From Thioalkalivibrio nitratireducens DSM 14787 (GTDB lineage: Bacteria > Pseudomonadota > Gammaproteobacteria > Ectothiorhodospirales > Ectothiorhodospiraceae): 64,000 nucleotides of DNA. The position numbers and the translations under genes are program-made. Under the pieces are notes generated by a model. The model had not been told where the DNA came from and ran no database searches. It was given only the letters and a program-made list of their open reading frames with translations. Where the stretch lies: NCBI RefSeq assembly GCF_000321415.2, contig NC_019902.2, positions 1,426,001-1,490,000 on the forward strand, written 5' to 3'. How positions within the stretch are numbered: the stretch's first letter is position 1; each line of letters opens with the position of its first letter. Positions 20,176 through 29,491 of the stretch are shown here, in pieces.

Positions 20176-22607
20176 CTGCCCTTTACCCACAAGTTGCGCA
20201 GACCAATGGTTGCAGGGCAGTGTCATCCGATTTCATCTCGTAAAGCGTAGGCGAAGGACATGGTGGTGAGTTTGGCGTAGCCGTGCCACATCAGTTGGTG
20301 TCCGGGCGGTGGATCGTGATTGCGGTTGGTGTAGCCGCCCAGGATGGCGACTTCGCGAACCGCTTCCTGGAGACTGGTGGGGCGGGGTCGGCGCCGGGAC
20401 TGGGCGTAGTCACCGAGCACCCGCAGTTCGACGTCCGAGAACAGCAGCTCCGGCGGCAGTTCCGGGGCCTCGCGGCCCAGCAGGGTCATCAGCATCACCC
20501 GCCAGGCGATGACCAGCCGGATCGCGATGGCGCGTTCCCAGGCGCTCGACGCTGTGGTGGCCGAGCTCGTCGATCTTGCAACCCGATTTCAGCACCCGGT
20601 GCCAGTCCTCGATGCGCCAGCGCAGGCGGTACCAGCGCAGAATCTCGGCGGCCTGTTCGGCCGAGGTGACGGTCAGTGTGGTGAGCACGAACCACTCGAG
20701 CGGCTTTTCCCCTTTCGGCGGATCCCGTTCCAGCGCATGCACCACGGTCAGTTCCAGCGTCACGGGCGGATCGGCACCGGCGGGTGTGCCACGGAGCGTG
20801 ACCGGGGTGTAGCGCAGTTCCAGTTCCGCGGTCCGTGCCGCCCGACCCAGGCGGGCGGGGCGCTTGCTGGTCTTGGTGCGCAGGCTCTGCCCGTCGACCT
20901 GGAGTTCGACCGACCCGCGGCTCGCCGTCGCCCGGGCGACCTCGAACAGGCGCCCGCCCGTCGGCGAGCCGGCGGTTGTGCTGGGCACGGACCACCAGTT
21001 CCACCTCGGGATGGCGCTGCTGCTCGGCATAGAGCTCGAACGCATCCGCCTCCCGATCGGCGACACTGACCACCCGGGTGTTGGGGAGGGTCGCCGCCAG
21101 TGCGGCTGTATCGCGCAGACCGGCGATCCAGCGAAAGCTCTTTTTCTCTTCCTGCGACGGTTCCTCGTCGCCCCGCAGCTGCGGCGCCTCGAACTGCGCC
21201 TTGAGCACGCCCAGCGGCAGCCCGTCGGCGTTGACCGCAAGCGTCGAGTGCAGATGCAGTCCCAGACTCTCGGCACCGGTCTGGTTACGGCCAATGACGC
21301 CGATGCCGCGCGTCTGCGGGCGGGTGGTGAAGTTCAGATCGGTGCCATCCTGCAGGCACAGCACCGTCGCCTGCGCCTGCATCCGGCGCTGCGTGCGCGC
21401 GCGATGTGGCGCCAGGATGTGCTCCGCAGTGACCTCGGAATCGGCCGGCTGGTCGATCAGCCGGTAGTAGCCCTTCACCGCCGCCCAGTCGTCGCGGGCC
21501 ACCGCGGTAAAGGCGCGCAGCGGATCCTCCCCCTGGCGCCGGGCGCTGTCCACCAGCCGTTTCGTCAATCGCTTGTCCCCCAAGGGCGCACCCCGAACTC
21601 GTGTTCAGCCCACTGCTGCGCATCCAGACCCTCGGCGGGTTCCAGCGGTGTGTCGCCCCGTGCCGGTGCCGGACCCACCCCAAGCGTGCGCGCCAATCGG
21701 GTTCGAGTTCATAGAGATAGATCGCCTTGCGGGTCTCGGCCGCGGCGTGGCCCCGGTCCTGGCGCCCCCGCCCGCCGGTCTCGCCCACAAAACGCCAGTT
21801 CGACGCCCGCAGGCTGACCCCGGTGTGCGGAGGCTCGATGAAGGTCTCCACCAGCCAGGGACGATACCCATGGCAGGCCTCGAAGTCAGCCCCCAGCCGC
21901 CGCAACGCCCGACCCAGCGTCCACGACGCGAGGTTCCGGCAGGAAACGCCCGGACGCAACAGGAACCGGTTCAGTCCCACCACACGGTGTCGGTGGCGTT
22001 CCCGCAGCGCCGGATCCCAGCCGATCCAGGCATCGCGTGCGGCCAACTGCAACGCCGACGCCGCAAACCCCAGCGCCCCCAGCCAGCCCTGCGCCGAACC
22101 CACCAGATACCGCAGCTGCGCGCCCACCAGCGGCCCCATGCCGCGCGGGTGCTCGCGCGCCATCAGCTCATTCCAGAGCGCCCGGTGCTCGGCCGTGTCC
22201 ACCCGTACCAGCGCCAGGCCCTCCAGCTCGGTGACCTCGCGGCCCACTCCCTGGGGTGCCGGCACCGCCACCCCCAGGCGCCGGCCCTGGCCCCCCGCGC
22301 CCCGGGCTGCTGCACGCAGGCGGCAGCGTAATCCGGCCCGCGCGCTCCAGCGCCCGCAGCGCCTTCAAGCAGCCCGCCCGCTGCGGCCGCCCACGCGCAT
22401 CGAAGAAGCCCCAGGTGGTACAGATCTGATCCGCCAGCGCGGTGCGGTGCAGTTCCGGCGCTTCCCGGATCAGTGCCTGCACCCGAGCCAGGTTCGCCGG
22501 CGCGCTCAACGTGCGCTTGATCTGGCTCTGCTCCCACATGCCCGGCACGGTACCCGGCCGGCAGGCGTTTGTCCAGCACTAGATGTGGGTATAGGGCAGA
22601 CCTAGGT
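20168..22607 (-). mobile_element. Tn5/IS50-like insertion sequence (IS4 superfamily) with target duplication
   Basis: The element proper is 20176-22599 (2,424 bp). Its ends are imperfect inverted repeats, CTGCCCTTTACCCACAAGT on the left and CTGCCCTATACCCACATCT (reverse complement) on the right. These closely resemble the 19-bp Tn5 ends, which also begin CTG and end ACAAGT or ACATCT. ACCTAGGT is duplicated on both sides (20168-20175, 22600-22607). It encodes one long, frameshifted transposase on the minus strand and has inserted into an unknown gene inside the cas region. Confidence 0.88.
20223..22548 (-). pseudogene. DUF4338 (DruA-like)-Tn5-type transposase fusion, frameshifted
   Basis: Reading from 22548 down, the first third resembles DUF4338/DruA (LVRVDTAEHRALWNELM, VVGLNRFLLRPGV, SWTLGRALRRLGADFEACHG, ASNWRFVGETGGRGRQDRG). 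The remainder is an IS4/Tn5-type DDE transposase (LGDKRLTKRLVDSARRQGE, CLQDGTDLNF, VVSVADREADAFELY, RWRIEDWHRVLKSGC). Keeping homology requires changing frame about five times, near 22320, 21650, 21580, 20960 and 20550, so as sequenced no full-length protein is made. No in-frame stop codons disturb the homologous segments, so the damage is recent or partly sequencing error. Confidence 0.8.
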
Positions 22608-23130
22608 GGCCCTGACGATCACCAGCTCGAGCCGGACTACGGATACCTGGAGCCCGACTACGCGCACGTGGAAGAGGAAGCGGGGGCCGGAACCATCGGA
22701 GCTCGAGGCGGACGAGTCGTACTGGGAACAGCAGGATCTTGGTAGAGCGGGGGAGACCGCTCCGGACGCTAACCCCAGGCCCGCGCCAACCCAGGAACCC
22801 GCCCGCGACCCGGGCGGCCGGCGCGAGGCAATCGTGCAGTGGCTGGCAGAATCGCGGGTGTCGCGGCCGCTGCGCAACGGGGATGGGTTCTATGTGCTCC
22901 GGGGCAAGTACGGTCGCCTGACCGATGGTGCTGTGGTCGAGATGCTCGCGTGGCTGGGCGAAGAAGGGATCGTGGCCGGCACCCTCGTGGGTGGCTACAG
23001 CGTGGCGTACACGCCTCCCGGCGGCCCGTATCTGGAGAAGCTCACCTTCTTCCGTATCATCGAGCGGGTACCGTTCAGCCGCCTCGCGCCGAGCCAGCCG
23101 GCAGTGGCTGATCCGGATCTGCCGTTCTGA
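22608..23130 (+). pseudogene. Unknown gene in the cas region, 3' part
   Basis: This continues the 20086 gene in frame (GPDDHQLEPDYGYLEPDYAH), then needs a one-base shift in a run of five G at about 22682-22686 to enter the frame that stays open to 23130. The joined product would be about 203 residues: an acidic, repetitive N-terminal half (LEPDYGYLEPDYAH) and a compact C-terminal domain of about 100 residues (REAIVQWLAESRVSRPLRNG, FYVLRGKYGRLTDGAVVEML, FFRIIERVPF) that could be a small winged-helix-like fold. Without the repair a GTG at 22606 opens a 174-residue frame. The function is unknown. It lies between array 1 and cas2, on the same strand as all cas genes. Confidence 0.6.
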
Positions 23131-23208
23131 ACTTCGGCCAGAGACTAACGGACACGGCCTCGGCCTTTCCGGCGGCGGCCCCGGGCCGAATCCGCAGTTG
23201 GCACGAGA

Positions 23209-23493
23209 ATGACCCGTAGACGCCTGTATCTTGCAGCCTACGATGTGAGCGACCCGGGGCGTCTGAGGCAGGCCCACCGGGTGCTCCGGGACTATGCCAC
23301 GGGTGGCCAGAAGTCAGTGTTCGAGTGTTTTCTTACCGACACTGAGTGCGAGGAACTGCTACGCCGGGTGCGGGCCGTGATCGACGAGCAAACGGACCGC
23401 TTCTTCGTTCTGAACCTGGATCGGCGAGCACCCGTGCGCACCCTGGGAATCGGTGCGCCACCAGTCGACCCACCCGTCTTCTTTATCACGTGA
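23209..23493 (+). CDS. cas2: CRISPR adaptation protein Cas2 (GGQKSV type)
   Basis: Cas2 bridges Cas1 dimers in the spacer-integration complex. The 94-residue ferredoxin-like protein has the family start YLAAYDVSDPGRLRQAHRVL, with the aspartate after the first strand, and the ATGGQKSVFECFL segment. It is the same size and type as the Cas2 at 37909. In that second locus a canonical cas1 follows; here it is missing and a divergent Cas1-like gene follows after 86 bases. Confidence 0.93.
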   Translation: MTRRRLYLAAYDVSDPGRLRQAHRVLRDYATGGQKSVFECFLTDTECEELLRRVRAVIDEQTDRFFVLNLDRRAPVRTLGIGAPPVDPPVFFIT

Positions 23494-23579
23494 CCCTTGT
23501 GACGATTACTTGCTACGCCGAACTCCGACAAGGTTGCGAGGCCTACGATTCCGTTCGACGGGATGGTTTCATCACTGTC

Positions 23580-24434
23580 ATGGATGCGAACCCTCCCAGG
23601 GAGTTGCGTGGGCTGCCCCCCGCTTGCGAGGCACAGCCGCCGCGGCCGCTGATTCTGGATCCGAAAACGCCCGGCCTCCGGGTGGAGCTGGATGGACCGG
23701 CGCTGCGTGTGGTGGGCGAAGGGCAGTCAGATCGCTACTTCCCGTTGCGACGGGTATCCCGAATCGTTGCTGATGCCTCGGTGGAATTCTCCACCGAGGC
23801 CATTCTGGCCTGCGCGGTGAGGGGCATCACCATCGTGCTGCATGACCCCTCTGGGGAGGCCATCGCACGTGTGGTCGGCCATGCCGGCCAGCGCTCGGAA
23901 CTGCGCCAGCGGGTGATCGATCTCCTGGCACAGCCAGAGTGGCGCCCTCGCTACCAGGTATGGCTGGAGCGTACCGAACAGCGAATCGCTGCCATGGTAG
24001 TGAAGCATCTGGGTGCCCCGCGCGAACTCGCACTCGATCCCCAACGCCTGCGGCAATGGATCGGTCAGACGGGGACGTTCTTCGTGGGTGATTCGACCGA
24101 AGAGGCCACCCGAAGCCGATTCCGCGAACTTGCCACTGCATGGATGGCTGACCATTTGCAGAACTTGGGTTTTGGTGCCGACAGCGAAGGCTGGCAGTCC
24201 GGAGAATTCGATCTAGGCGCGGACCTATCGCGCCTGTTCGCGCTGCGAGTGGAGCCCTACCGGTTGGAATGGCTACAGCGCCGCCACATCTGGACCGTGG
24301 CGACCCGCCGCGAGGCACGGCCCGTTCGCCCCGAGATGCCGGCGTTGATCTGGCAACAGGCGGAACCGGCTGTTTCTCGGGCTGGCAGGGCTCTCACGCA
24401 TGCGTTGCATCGGTGGTTGGTGCCCCTTGGCTGA
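23580..24434 (+). CDS. Divergent Cas1-like protein (locus 1)
   Basis: The N-terminal beta-domain is Cas1-like (LRVELDGPALRVVGEGQ, FPLRRVSRIVADASVEF, AILACAVRGITIVLHDPSGEA) and an all-helical C-terminal half follows, giving 284 residues from the ATG at 23580. The canonical catalytic residues are not recognisable. There is no LEG-x-AAR glutamate motif and no H in the GF-x-H position; only a later DLGADLSRLF aspartate region resembles the third site. The homologue at 39185 has the same features. It is therefore a probable structural or regulatory Cas1 paralogue. It overlaps or abuts its own cas2 and is preceded by a different cas2. Confidence 0.8.
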   Translation: MDANPPRELRGLPPACEAQPPRPLILDPKTPGLRVELDGPALRVVGEGQSDRYFPLRRVSRIVADASVEFSTEAILACAVRGITIVLHDPSGEAIARVVGHAGQRSELRQRVIDLLAQPEWRPRYQVWLERTEQRIAAMVVKHLGAPRELALDPQRLRQWIGQTGTFFVGDSTEEATRSRFRELATAWMADHLQNLGFGADSEGWQSGEFDLGADLSRLFALRVEPYRLEWLQRRHIWTVATRREARPVRPEMPALIWQQAEPAVSRAGRALTHALHRWLVPLG

Positions 24435-24804
24435 GCGCTGGCCACGGCGGTGGAAAGCGCGGCGAAGCCGCACCGGTGGAGGGCGTCGAGGCGCGGACTC
24501 CTCGAGTCTGCAGCGGGGCTATCTCCTCTGCTACGACATTGCCGATCCCGTGCGTCTGCGCCGCGTGCATAGGGTGGTAAAGGAACATGGCCTGCGCATT
24601 CAGTACTCGGTGTACCTGCTTGAGGTCAACGGGTCCGGGCTTGACCGGATTCTCTCGGAGCTATCCAGCCACATTCATTCCGTCAAGGACGATGTGCGTG
24701 TGTACCCAATCCCGCGCCGGTGCCGGGCTCAGGTGCTCGGCCGGCGCATCTTCGATATCGGCGTGACGCTTGCCGGCACTCAGCTTCCCGGCGGATTCAC
24801 GTAG
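24427..24804 (+). CDS. cas2: CRISPR adaptation protein Cas2 (QYSV type, locus 1)
   Basis: The family pattern is clear: GYLLCYDIADPVRLRRVHRVV, then IQYSVYLLEV and DDVRVYPIPRR. The start is uncertain. A TTG at 24427 would overlap the previous stop by 8 bases, mirroring the GTG overlap of the homologous pair at 39988. An in-frame ATG at 24400 would overlap by 35 bases. From the TTG it is 125 residues, with a basic N-terminal extension of about 30 residues. It is distinct from the GGQKSV-type Cas2 upstream and most similar to the Cas2 at 39988. Confidence 0.88.
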   Translation: MAERWPRRWKARRSRTGGGRRGADSSSLQRGYLLCYDIADPVRLRRVHRVVKEHGLRIQYSVYLLEVNGSGLDRILSELSSHIHSVKDDVRVYPIPRRCRAQVLGRRIFDIGVTLAGTQLPGGFT

Positions 24805-25059
24805 TACGAAATTGGCCGGAAGGGAGCCATGGGAGCCCGTGCCATGTGATGGCCGCCGGAGCTGCGCCGGATTGCCGCAAGTGAGAAGCAATGGAGGGGG
24901 GGCGACGGCAGCGGTAAGCTTGCGGGGTTGGCCTTTCGGGTAGAGGACGGGCAATCTTGGCTGCGGGTGGAGCGAGGAAGCAGCGGACTCGGGCAGCCAC
25001 GGAGTTGCAGGGACGCGGCGCTCCACCCACCACGATGACCGATGCGAAGGGATCTGCTG

Positions 25060-26178
25060 ATGGAACCGGAAGAATTCTCGCGGCGCGTGCTGCTGGCCGT
25101 AACGGGCCTGTCGCCGCAGGTGGTGACGGAAACGCTTTATGGCCTTGCGCGCCAGCGGCGCGATCGCGTTCCCACGGAAGTGCACGTGATCACCACCGAA
25201 GAAGGGGCCGAGCGCGCGCGGCTGGCTTTGCTGAGCCGCGAGCCCGGATGGTTTCGCCGACTGTGCGAAGACCTGGAGTTGACGGGCCTGCGTTTCGGCA
25301 ACGATTCCATCCATGTGCTGCGCGACGCCAGCGGTACCCCGCTGGCCGATATCCGAACGCCCGAGGACAACGAGCGTGCCGCGGATTTCATTACCGAGAA
25401 GGTACGGGAGTTCACCGCAGACCCGGAAAGCGCGCTGCATGTGTCGATCGCCGGCGGGCGCAAGACCATGGGCTACTACGCCGGCTATGCGCTTTCGCTG
25501 TTCGGTCGACCGCAGGACCGGTTGTCGCACGTGCTGGTCAGCGAGCCGTTCGAATCGAGCTGGGATTTCTTTTACCCGACGCCCTACAGCCGGGTGATTA
25601 CCACCCGCAACGACAAACTCGCGGACACGGCGGATGCCAGCGTCACGTTGGCCGAAATCCCGTTCGTGAGTCTGCGCGATGGCCTGCCGACCCGCTTGGT
25701 CGAGGGCGGCGCGCAGCTGAGCGAGACGGTGGCTGCCGCGCGCCGCGCGCTGGAGCCGCCGGAACTGGTGATCGACCTGGCCGGCCGCTGTCTCGAGGCC
25801 AGCGGCGAGCGGCTGCCGATGGCTCCGGCGGATCTTGCGTTCTACGCGCTGTTCGCGCGCAAGCGCCAAGTCAGCGGCCATGCGCTGCGCCGCAGCGACC
25901 CGGAACTCTCGGGGCCCTTCCTGGCGGAATACCAGCGCATCGTCGGTCCGATGTCGGGCGATCTGGAGCGAGCGGAAGAGGCTTTGCAGAACGGGATGGA
26001 TGCCGACTATTTCGACCAGCGAAAGGCCCGTACCAACGCCACGCTCAGGCAGCACCTCGGCCCCCAGCTCGCACGCCTGTACGCGATTCACGCCGACGGC
26101 AAACGCGACGGCCGCTTCAGCCTGCGGCTGGAACCGGAAGCGATTCGGTTCGACGCGGTGCAAGACCCCGGGAAGTAG
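25060..26178 (+). CDS. CRISPR-associated CARF protein, NE0113 family
   Basis: The N-terminal half looks like a CARF ligand-binding fold: VLLAVTGLSPQVVTETLYGL, HVITTEEGAERARLAL and HVSIAGGRKTMGYYAGYALS, the last being the phosphate-binding GGRKT motif of this family. I see no clear R-x4-H HEPN motif or PD-(D/E)XK site in the C-terminal half (372 residues in total), so effector or ring-nuclease activity cannot be assigned. The ATG at 25060 is preferred (GAAGGGA 9 bases upstream). ATG 25042 is the alternative. It is separated from cas2 by 255 bases and from cmr1 by 182 bases with no gene. Confidence 0.8.
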   Translation: MEPEEFSRRVLLAVTGLSPQVVTETLYGLARQRRDRVPTEVHVITTEEGAERARLALLSREPGWFRRLCEDLELTGLRFGNDSIHVLRDASGTPLADIRTPEDNERAADFITEKVREFTADPESALHVSIAGGRKTMGYYAGYALSLFGRPQDRLSHVLVSEPFESSWDFFYPTPYSRVITTRNDKLADTADASVTLAEIPFVSLRDGLPTRLVEGGAQLSETVAAARRALEPPELVIDLAGRCLEASGERLPMAPADLAFYALFARKRQVSGHALRRSDPELSGPFLAEYQRIVGPMSGDLERAEEALQNGMDADYFDQRKARTNATLRQHLGPQLARLYAIHADGKRDGRFSLRLEPEAIRFDAVQDPGK

Positions 26179-26360
26179 CGGAGTGGCGCTGGATGGGGCA
26201 GATGCCTGGCGCGCACCGCCGCCTGGTTCGACGAACTCGGCGTGGCCCACGAACGGTGCAGTGTACGGCCACGCCGGGAGCGATTCCCCCCGAGGTACCT
26301 GCTTGACTCACGTCGACACGTTCAGGGCGCACCTTCCAGATCCAGGATGGAGACAAAACA

Positions 26361-27617
26361 ATGCGTAAACCCACACACGAGAACGACCCGGAGCAATTGG
26401 CCCGGAACTGGCGCGACGCACGCGGCGCTGCGCCGAGCAATGAACGAGTATTCGTCAGCCGGACGATCACACCGTTGTACGGGGGCGGTGTCGAGGCGGG
26501 GCAGGTGGATGACGAGCTGCCGATCCGCCCCAGCGGACTGCGCGGTCAGTGGCGGTTCTGGTGGCGTTTGCTGAACCGGCAAGGGCGCAGCCCCGCCGAG
26601 CTCTTCGCTGTTGAAAGGGCGCTCTGGGGCGGCATCGGCGCGAAGGCGGCCAGCGCCAGCCAGGTGTCCGTACGCGTATCCGACGTCTCGAACGCGCAGT
26701 TGCTACCGGCCTTCGAGTTCAAGAAGAAGCATGATGGCAAGCATGGGGGTGTTCCCGACCCCGCCGGAGGCGTGAGTGCCTATGCGCTTTTTCCGGCGCA
26801 GGGGAAGCTCGCCCCGGGCGGGCACGCCATCGAAGAGCGCCCGAGGGAGGTCGCGAAACCGGGGCTGGGGTTCCGGTTGCGGATCGCCTGCGGGGACGAA
26901 CAGTGGCCCGGGGTCCAGCAGGCGTTGCGCTGGTGGGCCAGCTTCGGAGGGGTGGGCGCGCGGACCCGGCGCGGTCTGGGCGCGGTGCGGGTCGATGGTC
27001 TGGAGCCCGTGACCGTGGACGAGGTCGCGGCGGCGGGTGGCCGGCTGGTGCTGGGCAAGCGGGGCGGCGATGCGGCGAGTGCCTGGAACGCGGCGGTCGA
27101 TTGTCTTCGAGAATTCCGTCAGGGCCTCGGCGTGGGGCGTCGAGGCAGCAATCCGAAAGACCCGGGCCGCAGCTATTGGCCCGAGGCCGATGCGATCCGG
27201 CAGCTGGCGAACACGCATTCCGCCGGTCATGCGCCAGAGCACCCGGTGGTGGGATGCTATCCGCGCGCCGCGTTCGGGTTGCCGATCGTGTTTCAATTCA
27301 AGGATAAGGGCGAGCCGCCGGATTCGACGTTGGAACCCGACGGCGACTTCGACCGCATGGCCAGCCCGCTGATCCTGCGCCCTTACTGGGATGGCGAGGG
27401 CTACCGGCCCGCCGCGTTGTTGCTTCCCGGCTGGGAGCAGGCGCTGCGCGGCAGGCTCAAGTTGCGGTTCGAAACCAGTGGCCATCAAAGGCTGGCGACC
27501 TGGCCCGTCGATACCCGGGAACAGGCCGAGACCGCGGAGCGTATTCACCCGATGCAGGGTCACGGCGACGATCCGCTGACCGCCTTTCTGGCGTTCTTTC
27601 GCAAGGGGGTGAGTTGA
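26361..27617 (+). CDS. cmr1: Type III-B CRISPR RAMP protein Cmr1
   Basis: Cmr1 sits at the crRNA 3' end of the Cmr complex. The 418-residue protein shows the family start VSRTITPLYGGGVEAGQ, the RAMP segment LPIRPSGLRGQWRFWWRLL, the glycine-rich WWASFGGVGARTRRGLGAV (about residue 195) and a C-terminal helical region typical of Cmr1. The stop overlaps the cmr2 start by one base (TGATG), so the cmr genes are translationally coupled. Confidence 0.95.
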   Translation: MRKPTHENDPEQLARNWRDARGAAPSNERVFVSRTITPLYGGGVEAGQVDDELPIRPSGLRGQWRFWWRLLNRQGRSPAELFAVERALWGGIGAKAASASQVSVRVSDVSNAQLLPAFEFKKKHDGKHGGVPDPAGGVSAYALFPAQGKLAPGGHAIEERPREVAKPGLGFRLRIACGDEQWPGVQQALRWWASFGGVGARTRRGLGAVRVDGLEPVTVDEVAAAGGRLVLGKRGGDAASAWNAAVDCLREFRQGLGVGRRGSNPKDPGRSYWPEADAIRQLANTHSAGHAPEHPVVGCYPRAAFGLPIVFQFKDKGEPPDSTLEPDGDFDRMASPLILRPYWDGEGYRPAALLLPGWEQALRGRLKLRFETSGHQRLATWPVDTREQAETAERIHPMQGHGDDPLTAFLAFFRKGVS

Positions 27618-29491
27618 TGCCCCGGTATCTCGTCACGGTCTCGCTCGGTCCCGTGCAAGGCCTGATCGGAGCTGCGCGCCGGACGCGCGATCTCTGGTGC
27701 GGCTCCTGGCTGCTGTCGGAGGCTGCGCGGGCCGCTGCGCGGGCGCTGCATCGGGCACACCCCGGCTGTCTGATCTTCCCGGCACCCGTCGATCCCGAAC
27801 GGGATCTGGAACCGCTCGATGCCCCCGGCGACGAGGCGAACATCGCCAACGTGCTGCGTGCCGAGGTCGCGTTCGCCGGCGCCACGGCGGGCGTGGCCGC
27901 CGATAAGGCGCGGCTGCGGGCGCTCTGTGCCGAGGCCCGAGACGCCGCCGTTCAGCGCCTGGTCGAACTGGGAGTGACCGCGCGGGCCAAGGTGCGCAAC
28001 GCTGGCCCACTTCGGGACGACGTTTGGCAGGCACAGATTCGGGACGTGCTGGAAGTATTCGCGGCTTGGGTGCCCGGGGACACCGGCGCCGCGAAGGACT
28101 ATGCCCAGATGAATCAGCGCCTGGGTGCGGTGTTCGCCGCACGCAAGGCCACCCGCGATTTCGGGCCGAGCCGGCTCGAGGAGAAAGGCGCCGGTTTGCC
28201 GAAGTGCTCGCTGGACGGCGGCTTCGAGACGGTGCTGCCCGAGCCGCCCGCGCCGGCACTGGTACGGCGATTGGCGCTGTCACGTGGCGAGCAGCTCGAT
28301 GCGCTCGGCGTGATCAAGCGCCTGGCCGGGGATCCGGAACAGTTCACGGCCTACGCGCGGATCGCGGCCGATCCATGGCTCCGGCAGTTGACCGGCGACC
28401 AATTGCAACGCCTGCGGGCCACGTACGAACCGCTGGTTGCTGCAGGTCTGGCGACGCGGGTGCGCGGCAACGCCGGCTGCTACGGTGATTTCCCGTTCGA
28501 CGCGCAATTGCTCTACGGCTTCCGGTTGCGCAATGCGCTCGCGCAGGAGGCCCAGGAGCCGGCAGAACGGGAAGCCTTGCTGCTACTTCGCCGGGAACTT
28601 GCGGCGATCGGCCGGGCGGTCGGGCGCGCAGGCCGCCGCTGCGGCGAACCGGTGCCCTATGCCGCGATTCTCCAGGCCGATGGCGACCGGATGGGAAAAC
28701 TGCTGGCACGGGCACAGAGCCCGGAGCAGTCGCGGCAGGTCTCCCGAGCGCTGCACGGTTTCGCTTCCGAGGTGCGCGGCCTGGTGCGCGAACACCATGG
28801 GCATGCGATCTACTCGGGCGGGGACGACGTGCTGGCGCTGGTGCCGCTCGAGAGTGCCGTCGCCTGTGCCCAGATGCTGGCCGATCGTTTTTCCGCAGCG
28901 CTAGGGCCGGTTGCGGAAGCCCTGGGGCTGCCCGCTGGCGAGCGACCGACGCTGTCGGTGGGGTTGGGCGTCGGCCACCTGATGGAGCCTTTGGGCAGCC
29001 TGCGCGCCCGCGCGCTGCGGGCCGAGCAACTGGCCAAGGGGGATGCCTTGGGCGCTGAGGACCAGCGCAACGCCCTGGGGATCGTGCTGGGCATTCGTTC
29101 GGGTGGAGAGATCGAGTGGCGTGCGCGATGGAATGACTCGGCGGCGTTACGCGAACTCCAGGATTTCACCGCAGACTATCGCGCTGCGCGCCTGCCGTCG
29201 CGCGTTGCCTACGACCTGCGGGCGATCGACCGACGGCTGTGCTGGCTGCCGCTCGCGGCCAGTGACGCAAGCCCCGAGGACCGGGCGATGGCCCGGGGCA
29301 TGCGTGCAGCAGAGGTCCAGCGGATGCTGGATCGGGCGCGCAGGGCCGGTGGGGCCGAGAAAATCTCGCCCGAGCTTCAGGATCGAATCGCGCTTCGGGC
29401 CGGCGTGGTGCCGCTAGCGCAGTTGGCCGACACCCTGATCGTTGCCCGATGGCTCGCTGCCCGCACCCGGGCCGATGTGGAGACACGCTGA
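27617..29491 (+). CDS. cmr2: Type III-B CRISPR protein Cas10/Cmr2 lacking the HD domain
   Basis: Cmr2 is the Cas10-type cyclase of the Cmr complex. The 624-residue protein starts straight in the Cmr2 N-terminal region (VSLGPVQGLIGAARRTRDLW) and carries Palm 1 (LQADGDRMGKLL) and Palm 2 with an intact GGDD (IYSGGDDVLALV, about residues 401-404). The HD nuclease domain found at the N-terminus of longer Cmr2 proteins is absent, and nothing upstream could encode it. Predicted role: cyclic oligoadenylate synthesis without DNA cutting. Confidence 0.95.
   Translation: MPRYLVTVSLGPVQGLIGAARRTRDLWCGSWLLSEAARAAARALHRAHPGCLIFPAPVDPERDLEPLDAPGDEANIANVLRAEVAFAGATAGVAADKARLRALCAEARDAAVQRLVELGVTARAKVRNAGPLRDDVWQAQIRDVLEVFAAWVPGDTGAAKDYAQMNQRLGAVFAARKATRDFGPSRLEEKGAGLPKCSLDGGFETVLPEPPAPALVRRLALSRGEQLDALGVIKRLAGDPEQFTAYARIAADPWLRQLTGDQLQRLRATYEPLVAAGLATRVRGNAGCYGDFPFDAQLLYGFRLRNALAQEAQEPAEREALLLLRRELAAIGRAVGRAGRRCGEPVPYAAILQADGDRMGKLLARAQSPEQSRQVSRALHGFASEVRGLVREHHGHAIYSGGDDVLALVPLESAVACAQMLADRFSAALGPVAEALGLPAGERPTLSVGLGVGHLMEPLGSLRARALRAEQLAKGDALGAEDQRNALGIVLGIRSGGEIEWRARWNDSAALRELQDFTADYRAARLPSRVAYDLRAIDRRLCWLPLAASDASPEDRAMARGMRAAEVQRMLDRARRAGGAEKISPELQDRIALRAGVVPLAQLADTLIVARWLAARTRADVETR

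Noticed and set aside
24805..25059. Small RNA or gene between cas2 and the NE0113 CARF gene
   Set aside because: No hairpin-plus-T-run, no promoter pair and no plausible frame could be identified.
26185..26320. Codon-like fragment before cmr1 (AWFDELGVAHERC region)
   Set aside because: It has plausible codon use but no start, no known family and shifts into nonsense; could be a gene relic but not supportable.
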